From assembly GCA_903813345.2 (NCBI GenBank), contig CAIIXF020000346.1, positions 250,001 to 314,000 of the forward strand: a stretch of DNA of 64,000 nucleotides. Reading direction: 5' to 3'. This document shows, piece by piece, positions 36,615-49,519 of this stretch (positions are counted from its first letter, which is position 1; each line of letters starts with the position of its first letter). The DNA is from Owenia fusiformis. Taxonomy: Eukaryota > Annelida > Polychaeta > Sabellida > Oweniidae. The notes below the pieces were generated by a model. That model saw nothing but the letters and a program-made list of their open reading frames with translations. It was not told where the DNA came from and searched no databases. The translations under genes were made by a program, and so were the position numbers.

Positions 36615-38115
36615 TTTTATGTCACCACCAAAAGTAGTGACATATTGTTATGGTCTCCGTTTTTTTTGCGACGGCGGTTGGAGGTTGGAGGTTGGTGGTT
36701 GGCGTCCGGCGTATGTAACAATTTCTTACAACTTCCTATAACTTAACAAATACTGTTTAGACTGACTTCAATTTTTTTCTAAATCATCTACATGTTCTCA
36801 GAAGTTCAAATCTGACTTTAGATTTGACATTTGACCTTCAATGAACTTCTCAAGGTCAAAAAGGTCTTTTTTTCAACTTGCTTCACATTGACTAATTTTT
36901 TTTTCAAAATCATCTACATGTTCTCAGAAATTCAAATCTGACTATAGATTTGACATTTGACCTTCAAATCTGACTTTAGATTTGACATTTGACCTTCAAT
37001 GACCTTCTCAAGGTCAAAAAAGGTCAAAAAGGTCTGTTTTCAACTTGCTTCAAATTGACTAATACTGTTTAGACTGACTTCAATTTTTTTCTAAATCATC
37101 TACATGTTCTCAGAAATTCAAATCTGACTTTAGATTTGACTTTAGATTTGACATTTGACCTTCAAATCTGACTTTAGATTTGACATTTGACCTTCAATGA
37201 CCTTCTCAAGGTAAAAAAAGGTCAAAAAGGTATGTTTTGAACTTGCTTCAAATTGACTAAATATTTTTTTCAAAATCATCTACGTGTTCTCAGAAATTCA
37301 AATCTGACTTTAGATTTGACTTAAGATTTGACATTTGACCTTCAATGACCTTCTCAAAGTCAAAAAAGGTCAAAAAGGTCTTTTTTCAACTTGCTTCAAA
37401 TTGACTTAATTTTTTTTTCTAAATCATCTACATGTTCTCAGAAATTCAAATATGACTTTAGATTTGACATTTGACCTTCAATGACCTTCTCAATGTCAAA
37501 AAAAGTCAAAAAGGTATTTTTTCATCTTGCTTCAAATTGACTAAATTTTTTTTTCAAAATCATCTACATGTTCTCAGAAATTCAAATATGACTTTAGATT
37601 TGACTTTAGATTTGACCTTTGACTTTCAATGACCTTCTCAAGGTCAAAAAAGGTAAAAAGGTCTTTTTTCAACTTGCTTCAAATTGACTAATTTTTTTTT
37701 TCAAAATCATCTACATGTTCTCAGAAATTCAAATCTGACTTTAGATTTGACATTTGACCTTTAATGACCTTCTCAAGGTCAAAAAAGGTCAAAAAGGTCT
37801 GTTTTCTACTTGCTTCAAATTGACCAAATTTTTTTTTCAAAATCATCTACATCTTTTCAGAAGTTCAAATTTGACTTTACAAGTTCTCAGAAGTTCAAAT
37901 CTGACTTTAGATTTGACCTTTGACCTTCAATGACCTTCTCAAGGTCAAAAAGGTCTTTTTTCAACTTGCTTCAAATTGACTAAAAAAAAATTTCAAAATC
38001 ATCTACGTGTTCTCAGAAATTCAAATCTGACTTTAGATTTGACTTAAGATTTGACATTTGACCTTCAATGACCTAACTAGGTGGTGACATTTTGTCATGT
38101 TAATGCCTTGTTTTC
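36615..38115. mobile_element. Element bounded by GTCACCACC ends, filled with nuclear-receptor-half-site repeats
   Basis: The left end reads ATGTCACCACCAAAAGTAG and the right end GGTGGTGACATTTTGTCATG, giving a 10-base TGTCACCACC inverted match. Between them, about nine imperfect units of 125-185 bp repeat CATCTACATGTTCTCAGAA and TTTGACCTTCAATGACCTTC. Each unit has TCTCAAGGTCA, which contains the extended half-site TCAAGGTCA. No coding frame is present. Confidence 0.65.
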
Positions 38116-38691
38116 ATTTACAGTAGACCAGAATTTATGAACAATTTCGGCAATCGAAATCTAATGTATCAGGACATGATAACGAGAGCTTTTTGAAAAA
38201 AATATATGTGGAGGTTGTTATGTTATGTTATGTTATAATTGTTCACTATAATCGTTATGCATCATCCACACACTTTAGAAGAATTTGGAAAATCATATTT
38301 GCATAAAAATGTACGGAGTGGAGTGAGTGTCCGATGTTGACCATAATATTGTTGCTAATATTTCCTCGCCTTGCACTTCGTACTCGTCCTTCACGCCGTA
38401 CATTCTTCAAATAAAATTAATTTTTCTGATTTCTTACATATAACCGGTGTCGGGTTATGGTATAATGATTATATTGATACTTTCCTTAACATTTCACAAT
38501 GTCGATTGAGCTCAAACTGTGCTTGCAAAAAACATCTTAGATCTAGATCGTTTAGGAAGGAAATGTAGCGACGAACCAAAACCAATTATCTGTGTAGCAT
38601 GGTGGATGCTTCTGTCAGAGCCAAAGGCTCGTATTCTTTCAAAGTATCAAATTAAATGAATACTCAACGATAATCTTTATAAACACGTTAT

Positions 38692-39226
38692 CACTGGTGA
38701 TCCACTCGATTACGCTGGTTACCAAAAGGGTTCGTTTTGGTAACAAAATGTCGGAACATCGAAGGTACGATTTTTCTCGTTTCCTTATTTTACACGTTGT
38801 AGGCAGAATTCCCACGACATTTTTTAACACAAACGTGTATCAGTATCATATGTCTAAGAAATTGTACATATTTGCGAACAAATAGTTCAGAAGACGACAG
38901 CATCGTCGATTTACTTTCTCACTTAAGTTACATAAACGGTTTCGGTTAAAAGTGCAGATCTTAACTGTTTTTCGAAAAACCGTTTATGTCACTTAAGTGA
39001 GGAAGTAAATCGACGATTCTGTTGTCTTCTGAGCTATTTTTTCGCAAACATGTACATTTTCTAAAACATTTGATACTGATGCACGTTCTGAGAAAAAACG
39101 TCGTGGGGATTCTGCCTACAACGCGTGAAATAAGGAAAAAAGAAAATTCGTGCCTTCGACGTTCCGACATTTTGTTACCAAAACGGTTCGTTTTGGTAAC
39201 CAGCGTAATCGAGTGGATCACCAGTG
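38692..39226. mobile_element. 535-bp inverted-repeat element, CACTGGTG ends, 5-bp target duplication
   Basis: The left end CACTGGTGATCCACTCGATT is exactly inverted at the right, and the two arms of about 250 bp pair with few mismatches around a core near 38945-38975. GTTAT flanks both sides (38687-38691 and 39227-39231). Because the base inside the duplication is G, the 5-bp length is unambiguous. No transposase is encoded. Confidence 0.85.
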
Positions 39227-39331
39227 GTTATGGTATAACGTGCAGGTAGATTTATCTGAGATACGGTATAACGCAAATTCAAATTCCTTGTGTTGTACAT
39301 TACCGTTACTGCGCGTTATACCGTACACTAC

Positions 39332-40960
39332 CAGACTTGCCAACCTCCCGTTTTTTTACGGGAATCTCCCGTAAATTTTTTGTTTTTCCGTAAAAAATAC
39401 CAAACTCCCGTACCGTTTTCTCCCGTAAAAACTCCCGTAAACTCCCGTACCGTATTTCTACTAAAATCTCCCGTATTTTTGCTGAAATTTCCCGTATTCT
39501 GGTGTAACTCCCGTAAAATCTCCCGTATTCTTGGTATAACTCCCGTAAAATCTCCCGTTTTCTGGTATAACTCCCGTAAAATCTCCCGTATTCTTGTTAT
39601 AACTCCCGTAAAATCTCCGTTTTTTTGCTGTCGAAATCTACCGTATTTAAAAGGAATTTGACAAATTTTTGACCTTGATTATTGCAGGCACGCTTCTTTC
39701 TTTTACTCCAAGAAGGTTGGCTCCCATGGTTCACTATCGATACTTTCATAAATAACTTAAAAGTACTTCATTCCCATGATTCAAATTGCTTTTCTGCGAT
39801 CAGTTCGGTATAAGTTTGCACACCAAATGTCCACAAACGGGGGCCAGTTCATATTCTGTCATACTTCTGTCGGGAGAATACATTTTGTTTTTATATGGCG
39901 CTAAACAAAATATTCCCGCAATATAAGGCGCATTATGGTAGGGACTGCTGTGAAATAATGAACGTAAGTGACATCTATATTAGATTATAAGTTCTAATTA
40001 ATTTATTAACTGCGCATGCGTCATAATAATTTCAACCAATTAAATCGCTGGATTTAATGCTCATAAATCTACCGTAAAAACTCCCGTTTTTCAAAATCTA
40101 AAGTAAAAACTCCAGTTTTTTCAGAAATCTACCGTAAAAACTCACGTTTTTTCAAAATTTACCGTAAAAACACCCGTTTTTTCAGAAACCTACCGTAAGA
40201 ACTCCGTTTTTTTCCGAAATCTACCGTAAAAACTCCCGTTCTTTCAAAATTTACCGTAAAAACTCCCGTTTTTTCAAAATCTATAGTAAAAACTCCCGTT
40301 TTTTTCAGAAATCTACCGTAAAACTCCCGTTTTTTCAAAATTTACCGTAAAAACTCCCGTTTTTTCAGAAATCTACCGTAAAAACTCCCGTTTTTTCCGA
40401 AATCTACCGTAAAAGCTCCCGTTTTTTAGAAATCTACCGCAAAAACTCCCGTTTTTTCAGAACCTACCGTAAAAACTCCCGTTTTTTCAGAAATCTACCG
40501 TAAAAACTCCCGTTTTTTCAGAAATCTACCGTAAAAACTCCCGATTTTTTAAATCTTCCTCAAAAACTCCCGTTTTTTCAAAACCTACCGTAAAAACTCC
40601 CGTTTTTTCAGAACCTACCGCAAAAACTCCCGTTTTTTTCTCAAATCTTCCGTAAAAAAGTTACGTTTTTTAAAATTCACCGCGTAAAATACCTTTTTTA
40701 AAAAATCTCCCGTAAAAACTCCCGTTTTTTCAACATCTCCCGTAAAAACTCCCTATTTTTTTCAAAATTTACCGCAAAAACTCCCGTTTTTAAATCTCAC
40801 GTAAAAACTACAGTTTTTTTCAAAAACATCCTGTAAAACTCCCGCTTTTTTTCAAAAAAACTCCCGCAAAAACTACCGGATTTTGAAAAAAACTCCCGTA
40901 AAAGTACCGCAATTTTTTTTAAATCTCCCGTAAATTTTTCATTTAAGGTTGGCAAGTCTG
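39332..40960. mobile_element. hAT-like TIR element containing a CTCCCGTAAAAA tandem array
   Basis: The left terminus CAGACTTGCCAACCT is exactly inverted at the right (AGGTTGGCAAGTCTG). The interior is almost wholly tandem units of about 26-28 bp of the form ACTCCCGTTTTTTCAGAAATCTACCGTAAAA, interrupted by unique sequence at about 39660-40060. The ends resemble hAT, but the flanks (TACACTAC and ACTACACT) are not an exact duplication. A frame at 39290-39661 comes from the repeats. Confidence 0.75.
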
Positions 40961-41824
40961 ACTACACTGGGAGTTTGTGTAGGTTTAACTTTGGAATTCA
41001 CTGCCAAGTTCACTGTCTAGGATGTTGTTAAAGACATTTGGATATGGATATATCTAACGTCTACACCGGTGTGAAAGAAATTATGGTCCCCAAGGGATTA
41101 TGGCCCTTAACAGCCCTTTCTGGCTCTGATTGTGTATAAGATGATAAGGGAAAGAGGTCAACATATAAATCAATGAAGAGTAGGACCATAATTTGATAGG
41201 ACCTTCTATCCTTTTACACCTGATCTTATCACCCTTGCATGGCAAAGGCCGAAATGATATGTGGAAAAACTGATCCACTTTTTTTTGTAGAAAACAGAGT
41301 AAGACAATGAGCAAAACTAAATGCATCTTAGTGTTGTCAAAGATTATTGGAGAGGTAACAGTGATATCTGACGTTTAAATAATTCGTTTCTTTAATAGTT
41401 GCCAATGGGGCAGTATGTGACTAATGTCATAGTTGATGTGATATGTCATATCTTCGAATCACAATCACATCATGTGACAATTGATATTTGTCTTGACGAC
41501 TTGCCATATAAGCTAATATAGGCGGGACCAACGGATCTGGAATCCTGCTTGAAGATTAACTTCCATTCATATTTTTATTCAATATTACATAAAGTTGGCC
41601 ATTTGTTTAAAATAGTCATTTAGACTAGTCATTTATTCAGGCTAGTTATTGAGACTACATGGAATAAGCTATTAAGGCTAGTAATGGAATAATTTGCTAT
41701 TTTAGTACCAACATACTAATTAGTCAAACACCATGAAATTTCACATGGACAAACTACTAGCAATTTCGAATACTTAAATCACCATAAAAATTTAAAAATT
41801 AAAACAATTCAAGGAAATCAAAAT
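40961..41824. other. Intergenic, nothing recognised
   Basis: AT-rich, with no coding or repeat structure that I can support. Confidence 0.5.
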
Positions 41825-42180
41825 ACTGAGCGTTGGGAATTGCTTGTAGTTTGTCCATGTTAAATTGCATGTAGTTTGTCCATGTTAAATTGCATGTAGT
41901 CTGTCCACGTTAAATTGCATGTAGTTTGTCCATGTTAAATTGCATGCTATATGTAGTTTGTACATGTTAAATTGCATGTAGTTTGTCCATATTAAATTAC
42001 TTGTAGTTTGTCCATGTTAAATTGCATGCAGTTTCCCATGTTAAATGGCATGTAGTTTGTCCATGTTAAATTGCATGTCTTTTGTCCATGTTAAATTGCA
42101 TGTAGTTTGTCCATGTTAAATTACATGTAGTTTATCCATGTTAAATTGCATGTAGTTTGTCCATGTTAAATTGCATGATG
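41825..42180. repeat. 25-bp minisatellite, about fourteen copies
   Basis: The unit GCATGTAGTTTGTCCATGTT plus AAATT repeats head to tail with single-base changes. A fragment in inverted orientation (ATGGACAAACTAC) lies just upstream near 41743. Confidence 0.9.
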
Positions 42181-43069
42181 ATTCAATAAAGGGAAAATGT
42201 TTAAAACAATTTATATAGTCTGTGACTAATTAATGTGTGGGGTACTATATTTCACTACTAAATTATTTATTTATGTTCCCATGTGTTCCCCTTGTATGAG
42301 GTATTAATTAATCAATTGTATTTATACTAATATCTTTATTTACCTATTTTGAATATAAGAGAGTTACAAATATAATATAATATAAACGATAGACAAAATC
42401 TAAAGCTATTTAAACATATTTATATATTGTTTTGTTTAGGGTTAGGACTCTTACTTTTAAAGTGAAAATTTTATTTTGAGAAACATTGCGTGAATGATTA
42501 ACAGAGCATGCCATGAAAAATCATTGTTCTTACAAGCAAATATACTGGAAATTTTGGATGCATGTTGTATTTATAAATTTTCAATTTATTTTGGTGTCCT
42601 GAAATCAAATCTGCCGGATGCAATTTGAGTACTTTGCGGCATTATGTATAAAATAGTGACTCTGTTCTTATCACTCATCGTTCCATAATGTTCATTATAA
42701 TTAAGTTAGTTCAAAACCAACGGTTTTAATGGTAATATTCACAGTGGCAAATAAAAGGCTCGATTGATTCAATTTGATTTAAATTGCACATATTGCAAAA
42801 TCGTCCATTTTCTTTTGCCTTGTCCTATTTTTATGACCATCTAAACCTAACTGCCCTGTTATTAATTTCACAATAGTACCAATATGTTTTTTCAAACGAA
42901 GCATCTTTTGACATAAAATATACCATTTGTTTGGTGTGTTGCAAGTATGACTATGAGCAAAATAAAAAATAAATTGTCCATTTAACATCAAAATCAAAAA
43001 TCCAATAAATCATATTTACTAGCAGTGCATCATATATGAGCAATATTGATTCTCTCAAAGTCTTATTCC
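42181..43069. other. Intergenic, nothing recognised
   Basis: AT-rich DNA up to the ATTAT duplication of the large element. Confidence 0.5.
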
Positions 43070-43090
43070 ATTATCACTGGGGGGTATCGT

Positions 43091-43380
43091 GATGCAACAA
43101 CACCGTGTTGTTGCATCAAGATGGCCAGACTTCCGGTGATAGATTTTCGTACGATATTTTGTTTCCCCAATTAAACCCATTTCTAGGACGAGTTGCTCAA
43201 TAACCATACACGTGCAGTTAGCGCACGATCTACATTTAAAGAAACTGTCATTAGTATACATGTACCATCACCAAGAAGCAATAAGTTCACGGTTTTAGTT
43301 CCTCACTATTGATGCAACAACACCAAACCGAAGATGCAACAACATTCCTCTAGATTTGAGCAATGATGCAGCAACACCAA
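43091..43380. promoter_or_regulatory. Subterminal GATGCAACAACACC motifs, left end
   Basis: A perfect 13-base-arm hairpin, GATGCAACAACAC and its inverse, lies 16 bases from the terminus. GATGCAACAACA-type copies follow near 43312, 43333 and 43366. The right end repeats the pattern (51540-51835). Reiterated subterminal motifs are typical transposase-binding sites; binding is inferred. Confidence 0.5.
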
Positions 43381-44309
43381 TTAATAGTATAATTTCAGAA
43401 GACCATAAATCTCGAGAGAAACAGATTTTTAAATGCTACTGTTGCAACACCGTTACCAATTACCCATGCGTTCTTCTCAAGGCATTCAAAATACACGTCC
43501 TGCGGGCGAAGATCCTTTATGTATTTCCAAAAATTTATATATATATTATAGTTCAATCGCCTTTAACATGGCAAGCTTTAGTAACTCAATCTATTTTCAT
43601 AAACCACTGTTCCATAGCTTGATGACCCTGACTCCAGTAAGTATCATTCAAAATGGTTGACAAACATCTTTCGTTCTTGGTAAACATGATGAGCTATTGG
43701 AAATTATCTGTCATCCATCTGTGGAACAGTGATAAACTAGTAGATGTACGTTACCACTGTTTATCAAATTATAACTAAAACAGTGACATTCGTGAGTTTA
43801 TGTTGATGGGATGATTGCTTCATCTATGATATAATATGATATGATTCTTTATTTCCTCCAAATTGGAGAGCCAACGTGTAAAAACGTCTAATTGACTTTA
43901 TTAGAGAGGCCGTTTAGTACACGTTTAATGGAAATCTTGCACGACGCACATGTAGAATTACTAGTATTGCTCTCTTTGGATACCTTCTCTCCGACTGGGT
44001 AAAAAGGTAAACAAAAGTGATAAGATTAAGGGCCCAAAAAGGTAAATTGATAGGGGTACAGTTATCCCAGATATCCCGGGCCCTCGGGAAATATCATATT
44101 GTCTCTCGGAATAAAACCAATATTGAATCCCTCTCAGTAAATAACCTTTATATAATAGCATTGTATAACTGCAAAATCATTAAACCAACACTCATCCTAT
44201 ACAAATCTTGAGAACGATGTACAACTCCTGGATAGCGTTAACTCCTGAGCAGCGTATACAACTCTTCAACTTGATATATGACATCATACTTTGGGTGGGA
44301 TAACAAAGG

Positions 44310-46030
44310 TTATACAATATACAATTGTAGACCTCTCTTAAGGTCAACTGGCAAAATTGTATACCGATACTGTAAACCTTGAAAGTACTGTTGATCAAGA
44401 CCAGAGGTCGAGGACACTTTTGCCAGTTGACCGAAAAGAGAGGTTAACAATTCTTCTGTTAGTCCAAATAATATAATAATTGGACGAATATATAATCGAA
44501 TATCACGTGAACATATTTGATAAGTAAAGGTATCATATTTTAGCAAAAAATCCCCAAACCGTCGAATACTTGTAATGTTTTACACAACTTATTTTTTCAA
44601 AATTAAAAAATTTCAACATTAAAAAACAATTTTTCAAAAATGGGGGTCAACAGTACCTAGTAGTGGTCAACAGTTTACAATTGTTGACCTCCCCAGAGGT
44701 CAACCGGCAAAATTGTATACCGAGACTGTAAACCGAAAAACTACTGTTGACAGAGTCCGAAGGTCGAGGTCAACAGTACTTTCAAGGTTTACAGTCGAGG
44801 TATATGATTTTGACGGTTGATCAAATGGAGAGGTCTACAATTGTTTTGTTAGTCCGAGTAAACTAATAATACACATATAGACGACAATCATCAATCGGAA
44901 TGGCTTCATTTCACAACCTTTTCTCCGAACCACGTTAGCAATATTTTTTTAGAAAATATGGAGACAGTGCAAGTAGCTTAACTTTGTATTTGGCACATCA
45001 CGGCGCACTCGTTAGTGAATTAATGTTAATTTTAAGTTTCTATTTGTATTTTTGTTATACTTGTCGCCTAGTAAAGTCATTTTCATCAACGTTTACAAAA
45101 TGTCCGTCTTCCATGTTTTTTTGTGACGTCATGAAACTTTTTTTCAGAAGTAGCGGTCAACAGTACGCCTACATAATTTTGACCGCTAATCACCCAATCA
45201 GAATCGAGTATTTCAGTTGAGGTACTAACAATATACAATTGTTGACCTCTCCAGAGGTCAACCGGCAAAATTGTATACCGAGACTGTAAACCGAGAAACT
45301 ACTGTTGACAGAGACCGAAGGTCGAGGTCAACAGTAGTTTCAAGGTTTACAGTCGAGGTATATGGTTTTGACGGTTGACCGAATGGAGAGGTCTACACTT
45401 GTTTTGTTAGTTAGAAGATACTAATAATACACATATAGACGACAGTCATCAATCATGGCTTCATTTCACAATCTTTTCTCCGAACCACGCCAGCAATAAT
45501 TTTTTAAGAAAATCTTAAGACAGTGGTAGCTAAACTCTTTGTTATTGGCACATAACTGCATACTCACTTGTAAATTAATGTTAATTTTTCGTTTCTTTTT
45601 GTATTTTTGCTATACTTGTCGTCTAGCAAAGTCAAAATATCACTTTCATCAACGTTTACGAAATGTCCGTCTACCATGTTGTTTCTGTAAACATTATGAC
45701 GTCATAGTTCCCATAATTCACAAGTGTAGTACAGTAACATAAGCGGTCAATAATATGATATCCTATGATGCATAGGTTAGGTACAGGCAAAAATGTTGAC
45801 CGCTAATTGACCAATCAGATGCGAGTATTTACAGTGAGGTACTAACAATATACAATTGTTGACCTTTCCAGAGGTCAACCGGCAAAATTGTATACCGAGA
45901 CTGTAAACCGAGAAACTACTGTTGACAGAGACCGAAGGTCGAGGTCAACAGTAGTTTCAAGGTTTACAGTCGAGGTGTATGATTTGACGGTCGACCGAAC
46001 GGAGAGGTCTACAATTGTTTTGTTAGTCAG
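44310..46030. repeat. Tandem 560-620-bp units each with a 180-bp hairpin
   Basis: Hairpins with TTGTTGACCT...AGAGGTCAACCGGC on one arm and TTGACGGTTGACCGAATGGAGA on the other start near 44681, 45239 and 45857, with a diverged copy at about 44325. Between them, each unit shares ACACATATAGACGAC and GCTTCATTTCACAA. Frames here follow the repeat and are not genes. Confidence 0.8.
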
Positions 46031-47535
46031 AAGAAACGCATGATACACATACAGACATAGACGACTATCATCAATCATGACTTCATTTCACAATCTTTTA
46101 TCCGAACTACGCCAGGAATAATTTTAACAAAATCTGAAGACAGTGTTAGCTAAACTCTCTGTTTTCGGCATATCCGTACTGCGTACTCACTCGTCAATTA
46201 ATGTATTACTTTTACGTTTTTATATGTATTTTTGCTAAACTTCTAGTAAAGTCTAGTAAAGTCAAAATATCACTTTCAAAGTTTACAAAATGTCCGTCTA
46301 CCATGTTTCTTCTTTTGACATTATGACGTCATATTCCCCATAATTCACAAGTGTAGTACAGTAACATACGCGGTCAATAATATGATATCCCATGATGCAC
46401 AGGTGGGGTACAGGCAAAAATGTTGACCGCTAATTGACCAATCAGATGCGAGTATTTACACTGAGGTGCTAACAATACATTTTGTTGACCGCTCATCAAC
46501 CAATCAGAATTGAGTATTTCAATTGAGGTACTAAAAACACAAAATGACTGACAGCTGTTGTCTTTCCAAAATTATTAGTTATTTGTAAGCAATTTCCATA
46601 CGGTAAATCAAGGGTATTTAATTTAGAAAATGTATAATCTTTGTTTTTCAGATACAATATCAATGAGATTGCCTCCCGGGGATTCTGTACTCTATTTAGT
46701 TTGCCGGTATAGACAAAGAAACCAAACAAAATACGTTTCGTTCATGGACCACTGACTCACGCGTTTTATTCATGTCCCGACCTATAGTCCACGGTATGAA
46801 ATTTCTAGGACGTCTAATTAAGGAGTTGGTGGCACCATATCTGCATAATGATATTTGAGCTTATATTTAGATACCTACATGTGTCCCGCGTTTTATTTTT
46901 GTATAGCCGTGATAAATACGGCGGGCTTTTAGGCCGAATAATGCATGTCATTATCAGGGGTCAAAAAAGTGTAAAACGTTTTTCGTATTTTTTTCATAAT
47001 TTAAAGTACAAACATTAAAAGAAAATCACATGAAAATATTTTTAATATATACATCAAGTTTCTTGGCTATAATTTTGCGGTATGTGTTCCTTGAAATACC
47101 TTATATATAAAAAATCAAGGTTTCAACATTTTATGTCGTTTTGGAGATATTGGTGAAGCAATCAATATATTGGCACCTTTATTACCTGTGAATAACATAT
47201 GGTTATAATATGTCAGTTTTTTACTAAATTAGTTGTAATACATTTTGAGATATGGACAGCCGTATTCAGGGGTCAATTGCCAATAAAGGGAGACTCGTTG
47301 TTCTTCCTTGTCTAATAGCGTCTGCGATTGAAAATTGTGGCATATGGTTGAACATGAATTGGTTGCTTATATAAGGACCATATCCTTAACATTTGACGAC
47401 ATGGATCTTTGAGAAATGTCGGCAATAATGTAAAAATGAATCGATGTAATGCATCGCAGTGACAAATATAATTGTTGTTATATTATACTGTTTCTTACAC
47501 ATTAATAAAAAATCAGAATTCTGAAGTAACAAAAC
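46031..47535. other. Interior of the large element, no gene recognised
   Basis: Begins with another partial repeat unit (to about 46540), then the inner inverted arm at 46776-46900, then AT-rich sequence. Confidence 0.4.
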
Positions 47536-47871
47536 ATGAACGCACAAGTGGAAATGGAAAAGGCACAGCAACAAATGGAATGTGTTCAAGAGTATACTAA
47601 TATAAGGGAATATCAAAGTATTAACATGCAAAATGCGAACGCATATTCGTTACATACACCGAACGCCGAATATGTACTGTCAATGGACTTTATGTTGGAA
47701 ACTATAACAATATGTCATACCACTCTTGGTGGTGACATAAGAAACACTAGCAATCCCAAAGTCAAACGTCTATCAACCCCTCCCGACCCACGAGCTAAGT
47801 ATAAACATCATTCCCAAACCATTACACCAAGTAGCACCTCATTATACTCGAGTCATTACAACACAAATTGA
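47536..47871 (+). CDS. Hypothetical 111-residue protein or exon inside the large element
   Basis: The frame starts MNAQVEMEKAQQQMECVQEY and ends with a Ser/Thr/His-rich tail (KVKRLSTPPDPRAKY...). It is hydrophilic, has no transmembrane segment, and the first 30 residues could be helical. Its balanced composition is more protein-like than the surrounding frames. I do not recognise a domain. It may be a terminal exon or a chance frame. Confidence 0.25.
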   Translation: MNAQVEMEKAQQQMECVQEYTNIREYQSINMQNANAYSLHTPNAEYVLSMDFMLETITICHTTLGGDIRNTSNPKVKRLSTPPDPRAKYKHHSQTITPSSTSLYSSHYNTN

Positions 47872-48453
47872 ATAAAAATACAAATTGTGAGCCAATACTC
47901 ATAACAATACTAATAGTATATTAGATATACAATATTTAGAATTTGGTCTTAATGCTTTGAGATAGATATTATAATTCGTTTAACGTTTAAAAGGGTCAGC
48001 ATCCCACTGCAAACCTAAAGCCTTCAGTTTTAGCAATTTAATTGACAATGCCTAAAATAATCCCCACATCCTTCAGCATCTCGAGTACATAAACTTAAAC
48101 GGTCGCAAAATCCAGAAATTATTTTACAAAAAGGAACACTGTTCATTAAACAAAACAAAATACCTCAAATAATTTGGATTCACTCGCATAAACCAATCCT
48201 CTCATGAAAGCTCTTATATAGAACTAATAATTCGTTTATAAATCACAGGTAATATTGCCTAACATAATGCATTCGCAAAAAAGTAACATCTCACATGAAA
48301 AATCAAAAACATAATAGCCTCATGAATATACTCACAAACACGAATACCTCACATATAAATCGTAACTGATATAACAACTTCTTCAGTATAGTATATTCCT
48401 CGCTTATTATGTGGTACTGTATAAAATGCACTCAAAAACCTCATACTCCACAT

Positions 48454-48860
48454 CACGCGGTACTAACTTCGACCGTTAATTTGAATTTTTGACCTACCAG
48501 GTGCTTGAAAATCAAGGATTGCGAGTGTCATACTGCACCGTTTTTCTTCAAACTTATACCATTAAAAGCAAAACAAAATTGCCTTTCTGTCGGTGCATTA
48601 CTTGATTGTAAAGAGTCCCTCGTTCACGCAGCGTATTTGTCCCCAGCTGTCGGAAGGCCTTCTTACAGCTGGGGACCAAAATGCCGCTGGAAGTAGGGTC
48701 TCTTATAAAGAGAATAATGTACCATCAGAAAGGGATTTTTGTTATGCTTTGAATGGAACAAGTTTGAAGAAAAACGGTGCAGAATGAGACTCATAATCCT
48801 TGATTTTCAAACATCCGGTAGGTCAAAAATTAAATTAACGGTCGAAGTTAGGACCGCGTG
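48454..48860. mobile_element. 407-bp inverted-repeat element, CACGCGGT ends, CACAT target duplication
   Basis: The left end CACGCGGTACTAACTTCGAC and the inverted right end CACGCGGTCCTAACTTCGAC differ at one base. Arms of about 100 bp pair through GACCTACC and AAAATCAAGGATT and end near the CACCGTTTTTCTTCAAACTT blocks. CACAT lies on both sides (48449-48453 and 48861-48865). A small GTCCCCAGCTGT hairpin sits in the core. No protein is encoded. Confidence 0.8.
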
Positions 48861-48978
48861 CACATAAAAACTTGGATTAATCAAACGTTATAGGATGCGC
48901 CTCACATAAAAAAAACAATATAGCATCACAGAGTGCACTATTTGAAAGGAATACCTTTTATAAAATTTCAAATATTAT

Positions 48979-49505
48979 CACTACTACCCACCTAGTTACA
49001 CAGACGTATCGTCAGTGTATCATGGCTGAACTACTTCCGGGATTTGAATTTAGTAAGATATTTTTATTTCTCGATTTACATCTACTTATAATTATAATTT
49101 GGCTCGAAGTTATGGGAGATAATCTAGTTTGAGAATGTGTCGATGGTTTTAGGTTTGGTATGTTAACGAAGACGCATTTCACATATTTAGTCCCTCGCTT
49201 TTGTTACACTGACGACCGGCATTAATATTGCCAATATTACACTGATATTGGTCGTTCGTCAGTGTAACAAAAGCGAGGGACTAAATACCTGAATTGTGCC
49301 TTTGTTAACATATAAAACCTAAAACCATCGACACATTCTCAAACAAGACTATCTTCCTTAACTTCGAGGCAAATTATTATCCACAACGTGACTTATAAGT
49401 AGGTGTAAATCGGGAAATAAAAAAATCTTACCGAAACCTAGTCCCGGAAGTAGTTCCGCCATGATACACTGACGATACGTCTGTGTAACTAGGTGGGTAG
49501 CAGTG
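48979..49505. mobile_element. 527-bp inverted-repeat element, CACTACTACCC ends, ATTAT target duplication
   Basis: The left end CACTACTACCCACCTAG and the inverted right end CACTGCTACCCACCTAG differ at one base. The arms of about 250 bp pair almost throughout and meet at AGTCCCTCGCTTTTGTTACA and its inverse. ATTAT flanks both ends (48974-48978 and 49506-49510). It is nested in the larger element and non-coding. Confidence 0.85.
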
Positions 49506-49519
49506 ATTATACAGAATAT

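Noticed and set aside
39290-39661. 123-residue frame rich in KSPVF repeats
   Set aside because: It arises from the CTCCCGT tandem units inside the TIR element and has no protein-like features.
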